A stretch of DNA of 64,000 bases from Planktothrix rubescens CCAP 1459/22 (GCA_904830895.1 LR882958.1:4855501-4919500), one strand, 5' to 3'; positions 23,852-33,290 are shown, numbered from the stretch's first letter. The notes: generated by a model from the sequence alone, not told the origin. Translations and numbers: made by a program.

Positions 23852-25375
23852 TTATTCGGATTCTTCTTGATTATTCCATATTTCTGAAGATTCTGCAACT
23901 CGTTTACCTGGAAAATTCTGAACACCATATAAAGGTTTAGGTTGAAATATATCCAACTGCTGATAATCAGATTTAGGCACTTTTTTGGGCGGTTGAGGTT
24001 GAGATTTTGTTTCACCTTTGCGACGTTGGGATGTGCGCTCTTCGCTGGTATCTTCCGTAACTACTTCATACAAAATCGCCTGTTTATTGGGGGTATTTCC
24101 TTTGCGTAAAACTCGTCCCAACCGTTGAATATATTCCCGTTCTGAACCTGTCCCTGATAAAATAATTGCTATCTTAGCATCGGGAACATCGACTCCTTCA
24201 TTTAAAACATGGGATGCAACTAGGGTTTTATAGTCTCCTGCTCGGAATTTAGTTAAGATTTCATGGCGTTCTTTTACGGGGGTTTGATGGGTAATAGCTG
24301 GAATTAAAAAACTTTGAGAAATTTTATAAACCGTTGAATTATCGGCGGTAAAAATTAGGGTTTTTTCGAGATAATGTTGACTCAATAAATCTGCTAATAT
24401 CCTCAATTTTCCGTTAGTACATAATGATATTTCCTTAGCTTGTCGGTGGGCTAACATTGCCCTTCTTCCTAAAGGCGATCGCGCACTTAACATCACAAAT
24501 TGTTTCCAACCGTCTAAACTCGATAATTTAATATTATTCTCTTTGATAAACTCATTTCTGACTTTCATTTGTTCTTGATAAGTCTCTCTTTCCTTGGGAG
24601 AAAGTTTAACTAAAATTTGTACAACTCGATGATTTGCTAATGCCGATCCCGCTAAATCTTCCGGGGTTTTCCGATAAACCGTAGACCCAATTAACAACGA
24701 TAAATCACTATGTCTACCATCTGAACGTTCAGGAGTTGCTGTTAGCCCTAAACGATAAGGGGCGAGGGAATATTCCGCAATAACTCGATAAAAGTCCGTG
24801 GGTAAATGATGACATTCATCAAAAATTAACAGTCCATATTTATTTCCCAATGTCTCAGAATTAATCGTTGCACTATCATAAGTTGCTACTAAAATCGGGG
24901 TTCTATCCTTCGATCCTCCTCCCAATAATCCAATTTCAATATCAGGAAAAGCCGCTAATAAATGGGCATACCATTGGTGCATTAAATCCAAGGTTGGCAC
25001 AATAATTAAGCTACTATATCCTGTCTCTTGCATCGCTAATTGAGCTAAATAGGTTTTCCCTGAAGCTGTTGGTAAAACCACCACTCCTTGACTTCCTGCC
25101 GCTTGCCAAGCTGCTAATGCTTCCTGTTGATGAAGATAGGGGGGCATTTCAAAACTGGGAGTTAATTCTAGTCGGTTAAAATTATGAGCTTGATCAATAA
25201 AATCTACTTGATTTTTGCGTAAAGTTTCTACTAAATTGCGATAATAAAAAGCGGGACTTCTAAATTTTTCTACCCGATCATCCCAGGTCACAAAATCAAT
25301 CCAACTTTTTCCCTTTGGGGGAGGATGTAATAAAAGTGTACCCCGATCAAAGGATAATGTAGGCGTGCGAGGCAT
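23852..25375 (-). CDS. XPB/Rad25-type DNA helicase
   Basis: A 507-residue superfamily 2 helicase. An N-terminal damage-recognition-like region (about 1-75) is followed by PYLHQQEALAAWQ, motif I VVLPTASGKTYLA (about 97-109), motif II FDECHH, motif III GLTATPERSDG, and C-terminal motifs LVASHVLNEGVDVPDAKIAI and QRLGRVLRKG. The C-terminus is low-complexity (TSQRRKGETKSQPQPPKK). Bacterial and archaeal XPB proteins unwind DNA in repair with the DUF790 nuclease Bax1, and such a nuclease lies downstream here. No membrane or signal sequence. Confidence 0.85.
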   Translation of the reverse strand: MPRTPTLSFDRGTLLLHPPPKGKSWIDFVTWDDRVEKFRSPAFYYRNLVETLRKNQVDFIDQAHNFNRLELTPSFEMPPYLHQQEALAAWQAAGSQGVVVLPTASGKTYLAQLAMQETGYSSLIIVPTLDLMHQWYAHLLAAFPDIEIGLLGGGSKDRTPILVATYDSATINSETLGNKYGLLIFDECHHLPTDFYRVIAEYSLAPYRLGLTATPERSDGRHSDLSLLIGSTVYRKTPEDLAGSALANHRVVQILVKLSPKERETYQEQMKVRNEFIKENNIKLSSLDGWKQFVMLSARSPLGRRAMLAHRQAKEISLCTNGKLRILADLLSQHYLEKTLIFTADNSTVYKISQSFLIPAITHQTPVKERHEILTKFRAGDYKTLVASHVLNEGVDVPDAKIAIILSGTGSEREYIQRLGRVLRKGNTPNKQAILYEVVTEDTSEERTSQRRKGETKSQPQPPKKVPKSDYQQLDIFQPKPLYGVQNFPGKRVAESSEIWNNQEESE

Positions 25376-25531
25376 GGGTTTCTATGGTATTTTTAATAGC
25401 GATTTTGAATCAAGATATCTTTGACTTATTAATCAATATTAGAATAATTATACCCATTGGATCAAAATTAGTATACAATTCTTAATATTCAGATTGACAG
25501 ACCCATAGCATCTATCAGGATCAATAGAATT

Positions 25532-26194
25532 ATGTTACTCCAACGCCATGAACGGATTAAATTAGATGAAACAGAGGACTCACTATTTTACTCGTTTCCT
25601 CGCTTTGTAACCCACGTTGATCAAGGGTTTATTGGTCAATTAACAACTCTGTATCAAAAGCATCTTAAACCCCAAACTCGGATTTTAGATTTAATGAGTA
25701 GTTGGGTATCTCACCTTCCCCCTGAAATTCAATTTTCCCATGTCGAAGGACATGGAATGAATGAAGAAGAATTAACTAAAAATTCTCAACTTGATCATTA
25801 TTTTATTCAAGACTTAAACCAAAATCTCAAACTTCCCCTATCTGATCAAGATTTTGATGCGGTTTTAATTTGTGTTTCTATCCAATATTTACAATATCCT
25901 GAAGCAATTTTATCCGAAATTCATCGAATTTTAAAACCCGGTGGAATTACCATTATTAGCTTTTCTAATCGAATGTTTTATCAAAAAGCGATCTCCGCCT
26001 GGCGAGAAGCAACAGAACCTGATAGAATTGAATTAGTCAAAGGCTATATTAATTCCGTTAAAATTAATAATTTACCCGGATTTAATAGCCCCAAAGTTAT
26101 TGCTAGTCAATCTAAAACCCCCCTATTTATGCAAATGTTAGGAATGGGAGGAAGCGACCCATTTTATGCTTTAATTGCATCCCGACAATCTTAA
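25532..26194 (+). CDS. Class I SAM-dependent methyltransferase
   Basis: A 220-residue protein with a partial Rossmann methyltransferase pattern: TRILDLMSSWVSHLP (motif I, with LDLMSS instead of a glycine-rich loop), DQDFDAVLICVSIQYLQYPE (motif IV region) and RILKPGGITIISFSNRMFY. The Methyltransf_11 group is the closest type. Substrate unknown. The modified SAM loop is typical of a cyanobacterial and plant subgroup. Single gene, followed by the hairpin repeat array. Confidence 0.75.
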   Translation: MLLQRHERIKLDETEDSLFYSFPRFVTHVDQGFIGQLTTLYQKHLKPQTRILDLMSSWVSHLPPEIQFSHVEGHGMNEEELTKNSQLDHYFIQDLNQNLKLPLSDQDFDAVLICVSIQYLQYPEAILSEIHRILKPGGITIISFSNRMFYQKAISAWREATEPDRIELVKGYINSVKINNLPGFNSPKVIASQSKTPLFMQMLGMGGSDPFYALIASRQS

Positions 26195-26196
26195 CC

Positions 26197-26342
26197 GTAG
26201 TGAGCCCTTCAGGGCTCTCTCTAAACCTCTAAGCCCCGTAGTTGTAGTGAGCCCTTCAGGGCTCTCTCTAAACCTCTAAGCCCCGTAGTGAGCCCTTCAG
26301 GGCTCTCTCTAAACCTCTAAGCCCTGAAGGGCTTACTACTTA
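26197..26342. repeat. Tandem hairpin repeat, three units
   Basis: Three head-to-tail units begin GTAGTGAGCCCTTCAGGGCT at 26197, 26244 and 26285. Each contains the perfect hairpin AGCCCTTCAGGGCT and the spacer CTCTCTAAACCTCTAAG. The array closes with GCCCTGAAGGGCTTACTAC, an inverted form of its own start. Related but diverged units lie at 47135-47243. Confidence 0.85.
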
Positions 26343-26357
26343 GAATTAACAAATATT

Positions 26358-27077
26358 ATGAAACCTTATCAACAAATTCCGATTCAAGAATGTGGCGAAC
26401 CTTTAGTTAATATACCCCTGGAAAAATTTGTAGTAGAAACTCCCCATGCTTATCAAAAATTAGGAGCGCCTTATCATTTTTCTTCGGTAGATTCTCCCTA
26501 TTATTTAAGACAAGGTGTTTTAGAACGTCTGCTCGAAGCACAACTACAATTACAGAATAATTATCCTAGTTGGAAGATATTGATTTTTGACGCCTATCGT
26601 CCCGTAGAAGTGCAACAATTTATGGTAAATTATTCATACAACCAACTATTAGAAGAACGGGGATTAACACCAGATAATCTTTCAGCAGAACAACACCAAT
26701 CTATATTAACAGAAGTTGATCAATTTTGGGCGGCTCCGAGCTTAGATCCCGCCACTCCTCCCCCCCATAGTACGGGTGCGGCTTTGGATATTACTTTAGT
26801 TGATTATATGGGGAAAATATTAAATATGGGTTCGGAAATTGATCAGATTTCTCCTCGATCCTATCCTAATTATTTTGAGCATAGTTCTGATCAAATAGAG
26901 AAAGAATATCATCAAAATCGTCTGATTTTATCCCAAATTATGCTATTAACAGGATTTCAACAACATCCGAATGAATGGTGGCATTTTTCCCTGGGTGATC
27001 AACTTTGGGCGTGGTTAATAAATCAACAAAATCCAGAGGAAAATGCGATCGCAAAATACGGTCGATATTCCTCTTAA
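26358..27077 (+). CDS. VanX-like D-Ala-D-Ala dipeptidase (peptidase M15D)
   Basis: A 239-residue protein with M15D hallmarks: ILIFDAYRPVEVQQ (the conserved DAYRP), zinc ligands in HSTGAALDIT (His and Asp) and the catalytic Glu and third ligand in EWWHFS near the C-terminus. The family cleaves D-Ala-D-Ala, in most bacteria for peptidoglycan recycling and not for vancomycin resistance. No signal peptide, so probably cytosolic. No vanH, vanA or regulator genes are adjacent, arguing against a resistance cluster. Confidence 0.88.
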   Translation: MKPYQQIPIQECGEPLVNIPLEKFVVETPHAYQKLGAPYHFSSVDSPYYLRQGVLERLLEAQLQLQNNYPSWKILIFDAYRPVEVQQFMVNYSYNQLLEERGLTPDNLSAEQHQSILTEVDQFWAAPSLDPATPPPHSTGAALDITLVDYMGKILNMGSEIDQISPRSYPNYFEHSSDQIEKEYHQNRLILSQIMLLTGFQQHPNEWWHFSLGDQLWAWLINQQNPEENAIAKYGRYSS

Positions 27078-27089
27078 TTCTTGAAAAAA

Positions 27090-27920
27090 TTAGGATCTTA
27101 AGTTTTGAATTTCTGCTAAACTTAACCCGGTTGTGCGACTAATAGTTTGATCATCTAAAATATTCAAAAGTTGACGAGCAATTTCTATCGCTTTTTCTTG
27201 TCTAGCTTCATTTTCTGCAAAACTAATTGCATTTCTTTGATCTTGTAAAAACAGTTCTACTTTTTCAACTTCATCGAGTTCCTCACGGGTTAAATTAGTT
27301 TGATTAGCAATTTGAAAAGCCCGTTGAATTTGAGGGACAGTTTCTAAGGTTTCAGGAACAGTTTCTAAGATTCTAGCACTTTGCATAAAATAAATCCATT
27401 TATCCGTTAAAGTTTCTAATTGTTCTAAGGATTTTTGAAATTTAGGTAATTCCACAAATACTAACTCTAATTCATTCTCAGAATAATTAAAATTTTGATT
27501 TTTTTCTTTAAAAATAAAGTGAGAAATCCCAGAATTCGTATTTTCAAATTGGATAAAATCCGTAATTGTTAAAGCAATCACAGGTTTTAAAAACCGATAG
27601 CCTTGTCCCACATCTAATTGCAGAGAATAGGTCTTAGCTGCATTATATAAGACTCGTTTGGTAAAGGCTTCTACATTAATCACCTGCATCTCAATAATGA
27701 CAATTTCACCTGTATTTAGTTGAGCTTTAACGTCTAAATAAGTATCTTTTAATCCGGTAACTTTGGGCGCAAGGTAAGGATCAATAATCTCTAAATCCTG
27801 AATAACTAGCTCAGAATTATAAACCATTGCATTCAGAAAACTGATTAAAATATCCTTACTTTCCGAAGAACCAAATATTTTTTTAAAGGCAAAATCAGTT
27901 TTGGGATTGATAAAACGCAT
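27090..27920 (-). CDS. Rpn-family nuclease (PD-(D/E)XK, transposase-like)
   Basis: A 276-residue protein of the Rpn/PDDEXK_2 family: start RFINPKTDFAFKKIFGSSES, then DTYLDVKAQLNTGEIVIIEMQV, with the D and E-x-Q core of the nuclease, and KRVLYNAAKTYSLQLDVGQ. The C-terminal half is helical and ends QTISRTTGLSLAEIQNL. These proteins are DNA endonucleases linked to horizontal transfer and, in some cases, phage defence. It is five bases downstream of, and on the same strand as, the gene starting at 28372. No terminal repeats are seen that would make this an IS. Confidence 0.85.
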   Translation of the reverse strand: MRFINPKTDFAFKKIFGSSESKDILISFLNAMVYNSELVIQDLEIIDPYLAPKVTGLKDTYLDVKAQLNTGEIVIIEMQVINVEAFTKRVLYNAAKTYSLQLDVGQGYRFLKPVIALTITDFIQFENTNSGISHFIFKEKNQNFNYSENELELVFVELPKFQKSLEQLETLTDKWIYFMQSARILETVPETLETVPQIQRAFQIANQTNLTREELDEVEKVELFLQDQRNAISFAENEARQEKAIEIARQLLNILDDQTISRTTGLSLAEIQNLRS

Positions 27921-27925
27921 AGCTT

Positions 27926-28372
27926 TTATTTCCTTTTTAACATATCGAAATAATCACCATTAATTGGGGCAATATATTTCAAATTAGCCCGAACATAACA
28001 GACTCCAGAATTTAATCGAGGCCCATAAGGATGAATACTTTCTACTTTTAACCAAGATTGACCATTTTTAAGTACAATAGCATCACCTTTTCCATCATTA
28101 GAAAACAGGGCTGTCATCATTGCGCCCGACTCTAAGCGAGCCTTAACCGTTCCTTCGGGAGTATTGCGACAGTTCAAATATTCAGGATCGACAACTAACC
28201 AGTTAATATTATTATAAAGTCCTCGATTTCCTTGAACTTTTGCTGTGATAAAATCTCCTTTCATATTGGGTTTGGGGACTTCGGCCATTTGAGCCATGGC
28301 TAGACCTGTCACCAAGGTCAGGGCGGTAATCGAGGTGGTAATTCCAGAAAACAGGATAGAAATGAGTTTCAT
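27926..28372 (-). CDS. Secreted SH3-like domain protein
   Basis: A 148-residue protein with a signal peptide (KLISILFSGITTSITALTL, cleavage near AMAQ) and a mature part with an SH3b-like strand order: VVDPEYLNCRNTPEGTVKARL, AIVLKNGQSWLKVESI and VCYVRANLKYIAPI. Such domains bind cell-wall or surface partners. The two Cys may pair outside the cytosol. Function unknown. It precedes the Rpn nuclease with a five-base gap, which may be accidental. Confidence 0.6.
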   Translation of the reverse strand: MKLISILFSGITTSITALTLVTGLAMAQMAEVPKPNMKGDFITAKVQGNRGLYNNINWLVVDPEYLNCRNTPEGTVKARLESGAMMTALFSNDGKGDAIVLKNGQSWLKVESIHPYGPRLNSGVCYVRANLKYIAPINGDYFDMLKRK

Positions 28373-28610
28373 AATTTAGCTCTAAACCTCTAAACAAGGA
28401 TTGAAAAAATATGGACAAGTTGACATTTTTTAAAGATTGTAACTTATCCTACTTTGGTGTACAATTCATACTGCTATTATATTCTTTCTGAATCAAATTA
28501 GAGGCAAAGTTAATAGATCGTATCGTTTTGTTCAAAAATATTAACAATTAAACGGAAATCTTTAACGAATGTCTAACTAATTTTATCAATTTTTACCCCT
28601 TTTAAACGCT

Positions 28611-30290
28611 ATGGTAAACTTTACAGATATCACAAATCATTGGGCGAAAAACAGTATTGAAACTCTGGCAAATAAAGGTATCATCAGTGGCTATCGAGAT
28701 GGAACTTTTAAGCCCGATGCTACCTTAACTCGTGCTGAGTTTGCCACCATGCTAATTAAAGCCTTTCCCCAACTTTTAGACATTCGAGAAACCATCCAAT
28801 TTAAGGATGTTTCGGCTGATTTTTGGGCTCATAGTGTGATTCAAAAAACCTATAGTACGGGGTTTATGAGTGGCTATGAAGACCAAAGTTTTAAACCCCA
28901 ACAAAATATTCCTAGAGTACAAGCATTAGTCGCTTTAGTTAAGGGGTTAAATTATGAACCCAGTCAGTCTATTATTAAAACCCTAAATCAAAGTTTAAAT
29001 GATGCTAAAGATGTTCCTAATTATGCTAAAAATGCGATCACGGCAGCGATTGAATTTGGGTTAGTGGTTAATTATCCAGAGGTGAAACTTTTAAACCCTA
29101 ATAAACCCGCAACTCGCGCCGAAGTCGCTGTGTTTTTCTGTCAAGCATTGCGCCAAGTTGAGGAGCCCTTAACTATTGCTGAACAGTATATTGTTAAACC
29201 GCCAATTATTCCCGTTCCTAGGGGTGAATTAAGGGGAGTTTGGTTAACAAATATTGATAGTGATGTTTTGTTCTCTAAAAATACCTTAACTAATGCTATT
29301 AATTTATTAGCAGAATATAATTTTAATACCATTTATCCTACCATTTGGAATAACGGTTATACCCTTTATCCAAGTGTTTTAATGGAACGGTTTACCGGAA
29401 CCAAAATATATCCGATTCCTGAATTAAAAGATCGAGATATCCTCAAGGAAATGATTCCCTTAGCCAAAGAAAAAAAGATTAGTGTGATTCCTTGGTTTGA
29501 ATATGGATTTATGGTTCCCCCGGATTCTCAAATTGCCCAACTGCGTCCCCATTGGATTACCTGTCGTCAAGATGGTACAAAAGTATATAAAGAAAGTCAA
29601 GTTAATCAATTTTGGTTAAATCCCTTCCATCCTCAAGTACAACAGTTTCTTTTAGGTTTAATCATTGAAGTCGTCAAAACCTATGATGTTGATGGTATTC
29701 AATTTGATGATCATTTTGGTTTACCTGTCGATTTAGGCTATGATGAATTTACAATCCAATTATATCGGAAAGAAACGGGAAATCCCCAACCCCCCACAGA
29801 CTTTCAAGATGTAAATTGGGTAAGTTGGAGAGCGAAAAAGATCACAGAATTTGTGAATAGAGTTTTCTGGGTGATCAAAGATTATAAACCGAATTGTATT
29901 CTTTCTTTATCCCCAAATCCCTATCTTTTTGCCTATTCTCAGTTTTTACAAGATTGGAAAACCTGGGAACAAGAAGGCTATTTAGAAGAATTAGTTTTAC
30001 AAGTATATCGGGATGATATCAATGGATTTTTAGCGGATTTAAAACGTCCTGAACTTTTGGAAGCAAAAAGCCATATTCCTGTTAGTATTGGTATTTTAAC
30101 CGGGTTAAGAATTAAACCGATGTCTTTTGTTAATGTCAAAGAACAAATTCAACTGACTCGCGATCGCCAATTCGCCGGAACCACATTTTTCTTCTATGAA
30201 ACCTGGAAACAAATGATGGAATTAGAAACCCAAAAAGTTGAATTTAAAACCCTATTTTCCCAGGTTTTAGAACGTCCACAATTTGTCTAA
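28611..30290 (+). CDS. SLH-repeat protein with GH10-like hydrolase domain
   Basis: A 559-residue protein. Three SLH repeats (NFTDITNHWAKNSIETLANK, QFKDVSADFWAHSVIQKTYS and a third near 130-180) precede a GHL10 hydrolase domain from about residue 205 (RGELRGVWLTNIDSDVLF, ISVIPWFEYGFM, DVDGIQFDDHFGLP, CILSLSPNPYLF). The SLH module ties the enzyme to the cell surface. No signal peptide is visible at the N-terminus, as also for the SLH protein at 11905. The hydrolase part is related to that of the secreted protein at 16589. Substrate unknown, probably wall or sheath polysaccharide. Confidence 0.85.
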   Translation: MVNFTDITNHWAKNSIETLANKGIISGYRDGTFKPDATLTRAEFATMLIKAFPQLLDIRETIQFKDVSADFWAHSVIQKTYSTGFMSGYEDQSFKPQQNIPRVQALVALVKGLNYEPSQSIIKTLNQSLNDAKDVPNYAKNAITAAIEFGLVVNYPEVKLLNPNKPATRAEVAVFFCQALRQVEEPLTIAEQYIVKPPIIPVPRGELRGVWLTNIDSDVLFSKNTLTNAINLLAEYNFNTIYPTIWNNGYTLYPSVLMERFTGTKIYPIPELKDRDILKEMIPLAKEKKISVIPWFEYGFMVPPDSQIAQLRPHWITCRQDGTKVYKESQVNQFWLNPFHPQVQQFLLGLIIEVVKTYDVDGIQFDDHFGLPVDLGYDEFTIQLYRKETGNPQPPTDFQDVNWVSWRAKKITEFVNRVFWVIKDYKPNCILSLSPNPYLFAYSQFLQDWKTWEQEGYLEELVLQVYRDDINGFLADLKRPELLEAKSHIPVSIGILTGLRIKPMSFVNVKEQIQLTRDRQFAGTTFFFYETWKQMMELETQKVEFKTLFSQVLERPQFV

Positions 30291-30296
30291 ACATGA

Positions 30297-30752
30297 ATGA
30301 AAATAATTACTATCCGTCCTTATTTAGAAACAGATTGGTCGGCTATTTGTCAGGTGCATGATCGCTCCCAACCCGATGAATTTAAAGGGTCTTGTGATTT
30401 AAGGGCGATGAGACCTCTGGAACAAAATCCCAATGTTCATCATATTTGCTATACTTACGATAAATTCGTAGCCTGTAAAGGCAAAAAAGTTGTCGCTTTT
30501 GTTGCCCTAGATTCTCACTGTATTGCTTTATTATATGTTGATCCAGATTATCAAAATCAAGGCATTGGTAAACGGTTGTTAGACTTAGCTTTAAAACTAA
30601 TTGGTTCTCCTATTTATACAATTGTAATGGCAGGAAATCAACGGGCGATCGCATTTTATAAAAAAGCCGGATTTCAAGAAATTGGCACTTTTAACAGCAA
30701 TATTTCCGGTTATCCCTGTCAATTTATTCGTTTAGTTTGTTCAACAAATTAG
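30297..30752 (+). CDS. GNAT family N-acetyltransferase
   Basis: A 151-residue GNAT enzyme: start MKIITIRPYLETDWSAICQV, acetyl-CoA-binding motif A YVDPDYQNQGIGKRLLDLAL, then AGNQRAIAFYKKAGFQEIG. The Q/R-x-x-G-x-G/A loop is present (QNQGIGK). Substrate unknown. It begins six bases after the SLH-hydrolase stop codon and is probably cotranscribed with it. Confidence 0.85.
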   Translation: MKIITIRPYLETDWSAICQVHDRSQPDEFKGSCDLRAMRPLEQNPNVHHICYTYDKFVACKGKKVVAFVALDSHCIALLYVDPDYQNQGIGKRLLDLALKLIGSPIYTIVMAGNQRAIAFYKKAGFQEIGTFNSNISGYPCQFIRLVCSTN

Positions 30753-30763
30753 GTTTTTAATAA

Positions 30764-30882
30764 GAGGATTACGGAGATTAACACAGATTAAAATCTGAAC
30801 ACGGATTAAACGGATTACGCAGATTAACACAGATTAAAATCCGTGAAATCCGTGAAATCCTCTTAAATCCGTGATCCCTATT
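30764..30882. repeat. Interspersed ATTACGCAGATTAACACAG-type repeat
   Basis: Two copies of GGATTACG(G/C)AGATTAACACAG-AAAATC lie in tandem with a third partial and with inverted CCGTGAAATCC copies, a layout common in cyanobacterial intergenic regions. It separates the acetyltransferase from the convergent slt gene and can fold into a long hairpin that may end both transcripts. Confidence 0.65.
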
Positions 30883-30888
30883 CCCTAA

Positions 30889-33069
30889 TTAATTTTTGTA
30901 ATTCTTGGCATGATCTTCCATTAATTGGGCAACATCTGGGTTATAAATTCTGAGATAATTCCAATAATTCTCAAATACGGATTTCACATAATCTTGAGTT
31001 TCAGGATAGGGAATTTTAACCACAAATTCATCGGGGTCTTGAAATCCAAAGCGCTGTAACCAACCCGAAACAGCCCCCGGCCCAGCATTATAACTAGCTA
31101 CTGCTAACATCGAATTATTGTTATATTCTCGATGGGTAAAATCCAGATAATAGGTTCCTAAATTGATGTTATCATTGACATTATCCAAGGCATAATCCGT
31201 CAATTTAATTTGTTTAGCCACATCCGCCCCCGTTTCCGGCATCACCTGCATTAATCCAGTAGCTCCAACAACGGATTTAATCCCCGGCATAAACCGCGAT
31301 TCTTGACGAATTAATGCTGTTACTAATACCGGATTTAGTTGCCGTTCTTTTGACCAATTAACAATAGTTTCTAAGTAGGGAAATGGATATAATGCTTCCC
31401 AATAAGCAGGTTTTTGTTTAATTTCTAAATATTGCGATCGCTCTTGGGGATCATCTCGACGATTTAAACTTGATAACATCCAAATCCCCTCTAAATTATC
31501 CCCAATTCCCATCCGCATTAAACCATCGGTATATTGTTCGGCAACCGAAGGCTGTTTAATATTTTTAAACTCCGTTTGCCATAGTTTCCAAGCCTCTTGA
31601 TTTTGTCCTAACGCATACAGTTCTTGTAAAGTTTCAGAACCAGCCGGAGGCACTTCTCTAATATCAGGATGTTCAACATGGGGAGATAGGGGTCTAACGG
31701 TGGTAAAATCCCCCACAGGCCATCCTAAATGCACCGCCGAACGCCAAGCATAATAGGAAGAAGGATAACGAACAATTAAATATTCAAAGGCTTTTTTTGC
31801 CTCTTGAGAATTGCCATTTTTTTCCGCCCATTTCCCTACCCAAAATGTCGCTTCTGGGGCAAATTCACTGTCAGGATTCTTCGTTGAAACTTGTTTTGCC
31901 CAGTCGGATGCTGATTTTAAATCCCCGGCTTTTAAGGCTTGTTGGGCGAGTTCCCAACGCAATTGGGCAGCGGCTTCAGAATCACTATATTTACTGAGTA
32001 ATTGTTGACGAGTTTGGGAGGATAATTTTTCCGATCCCATTTTATCTAAGAGTTTAGATTTATCTAATAAAGCCTCGGCTGCATGGCGGGGAAATTTAGC
32101 AATCACTTGATCTAAATAAACTAAAGCATCTTTTTGATCGGAAAGCCGTGATAAACGTAATAAACCAAATCCTGCATCTTCTCCTTGAGGATCTATTTCC
32201 TGGGGAAAGGTATTAATTAATTGTTTATAGGCAATTCGAGACTCAGGAATTTTATCATTTAACCATAATCCTCTCGCCTGACGGTAAAGATTTTTAGGGG
32301 TTTTGGTAGCTTTAGAATAGGCAATAGCCGCCTTCCCATAATCCTGTTTTTCCCAATAGCCAAATGCCACAATTTCCCATTGTTCTGGGGTGAGTTGATT
32401 TCCGAATTTGGCTTTTAATTGTTCTAAATAGGTTCCATAGTCTTTTAAAGATAATCCATGGTTTGCAATTAAGAATAATAATTCCGGTTGATTTGGATTT
32501 TGTTTTAGGCGAGTTTCAGCAATTTCTATAGTTCTGGGATGACTGGGAAATTTGGCGATCGCCTGATCCCAATATTCAGGATTTGTTTTTCCTAATGTAT
32601 ATAATGCTTCGACTACAACGGGTTGATCACCATAGTTTGTTAACAATTCCTGCCAAGTTTTTTCGGCTTTTTCCACATCTCCAATTTTTTCATAAGCCCG
32701 CGCCCGTTTGACTAAAATATGACCTCCTAATATGGGATAATCCTGCTCTAATCCTTTTAATAATTTAATCGCTGTTTCGGGATTTTCAGCTAAAGTATCA
32801 CTAGCTAATAAATATCGTGCTCGACTTCTTTCTAAAGAGGGATTTCGGTCTTGGGCGATCGCTTCTAATTCCGTTTGACGTTCAGAAACTGGGGATAAAG
32901 CCAATCGTAATACTTTCGACTCAGGGATTTGTTGATCAACCGAATAACTTTGTTCAACGGACTGTTTCCATCCCTGAAAGACCGCCATCGGAAAGAACAC
33001 ACCCACTAACAAAGCCCCAGATGCGATCGCGGGCAAAATCCAAATTTTAGAGATTTTTCGCTTAATCAT
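30889..33069 (-). CDS. slt: Soluble lytic murein transglycosylase (Slt type) with TPR-like repeats
   Basis: A 726-residue protein. A signal anchor (ILPAIASGALLVGVFFPMAVF) is followed by about 500 residues of helical TPR-like repeats (for example EKAEKTWQELLTNYGDQPVV). The C-terminal SLT domain has the catalytic Glu in ALIRQESRFMPG, then GATGLMQVMPET and ASYNAGPGAVSGWL. The enzyme cleaves peptidoglycan glycan strands to 1,6-anhydro products in the periplasm. Length and order match the Slt70 group in cyanobacteria. Single gene, with a GTGCAC repeat upstream. Confidence 0.9.
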   Translation of the reverse strand: MIKRKISKIWILPAIASGALLVGVFFPMAVFQGWKQSVEQSYSVDQQIPESKVLRLALSPVSERQTELEAIAQDRNPSLERSRARYLLASDTLAENPETAIKLLKGLEQDYPILGGHILVKRARAYEKIGDVEKAEKTWQELLTNYGDQPVVVEALYTLGKTNPEYWDQAIAKFPSHPRTIEIAETRLKQNPNQPELLFLIANHGLSLKDYGTYLEQLKAKFGNQLTPEQWEIVAFGYWEKQDYGKAAIAYSKATKTPKNLYRQARGLWLNDKIPESRIAYKQLINTFPQEIDPQGEDAGFGLLRLSRLSDQKDALVYLDQVIAKFPRHAAEALLDKSKLLDKMGSEKLSSQTRQQLLSKYSDSEAAAQLRWELAQQALKAGDLKSASDWAKQVSTKNPDSEFAPEATFWVGKWAEKNGNSQEAKKAFEYLIVRYPSSYYAWRSAVHLGWPVGDFTTVRPLSPHVEHPDIREVPPAGSETLQELYALGQNQEAWKLWQTEFKNIKQPSVAEQYTDGLMRMGIGDNLEGIWMLSSLNRRDDPQERSQYLEIKQKPAYWEALYPFPYLETIVNWSKERQLNPVLVTALIRQESRFMPGIKSVVGATGLMQVMPETGADVAKQIKLTDYALDNVNDNINLGTYYLDFTHREYNNNSMLAVASYNAGPGAVSGWLQRFGFQDPDEFVVKIPYPETQDYVKSVFENYWNYLRIYNPDVAQLMEDHAKNYKN

Positions 33070-33122
33070 AATAAGTAGTTACACAAAATAAATTACCTAG
33101 TTGAGAGAGGGAACACCGGAAA

Positions 33123-33172
33123 AGCCCCCCCGAACCACCCGTGCACGGGGGGCTAGGGGGGAAGGGAACAGA
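33123..33172. repeat. GTGCAC-centred palindromic repeat, copy 3 (inverted)
   Basis: The core CCCGTGCACGGGGGGCTAGG lies in opposite orientation to copies 1 and 2. The left arm carries an insertion-like CGAACCA variant. It lies in the gap 3070 bases-free of genes between slt (start 33069) and the methyltransferase (end 33327). Confidence 0.85.
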
Positions 33173-33224
33173 GTGGAGGATGTGTAATTAATTTTGTTTA
33201 GGTACTTAGATGTTTAGAAACAGA

Positions 33225-33290
33225 AAATTACGAATTACGAATTACAGAATAATTAAGATAATTCGTAATTTCTAATTCGTAATTCGTCAT
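33225..33290. repeat. ACGAATT inverted repeat
   Basis: ACGAATTACGAATTAC (33230-33245) and GTAATTCGTCA-type bases (TAATTCGTAATTCGT at 33273-33287) form an imperfect long hairpin. It fills the rest of the gap 33070-33326 together with the GTGCAC repeat; no gene is visible there. Confidence 0.7.

Noticed and set aside
26197..26342. Three regularly spaced repeats, possible small CRISPR array
   Set aside because: The units are contiguous with identical spacers and internal hairpins; there are no unique spacers or cas genes.
26358..27077. Vancomycin-resistance gene (vanX)
   Set aside because: The protein is VanX-like, but no vanH, vanA or regulatory partner lies nearby; a peptidoglycan-recycling dipeptidase is more likely.
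27090..27920. Insertion sequence around the Rpn-family gene
   Set aside because: No terminal inverted repeats or target duplications were found; Rpn proteins are nucleases that are not mobile by themselves.
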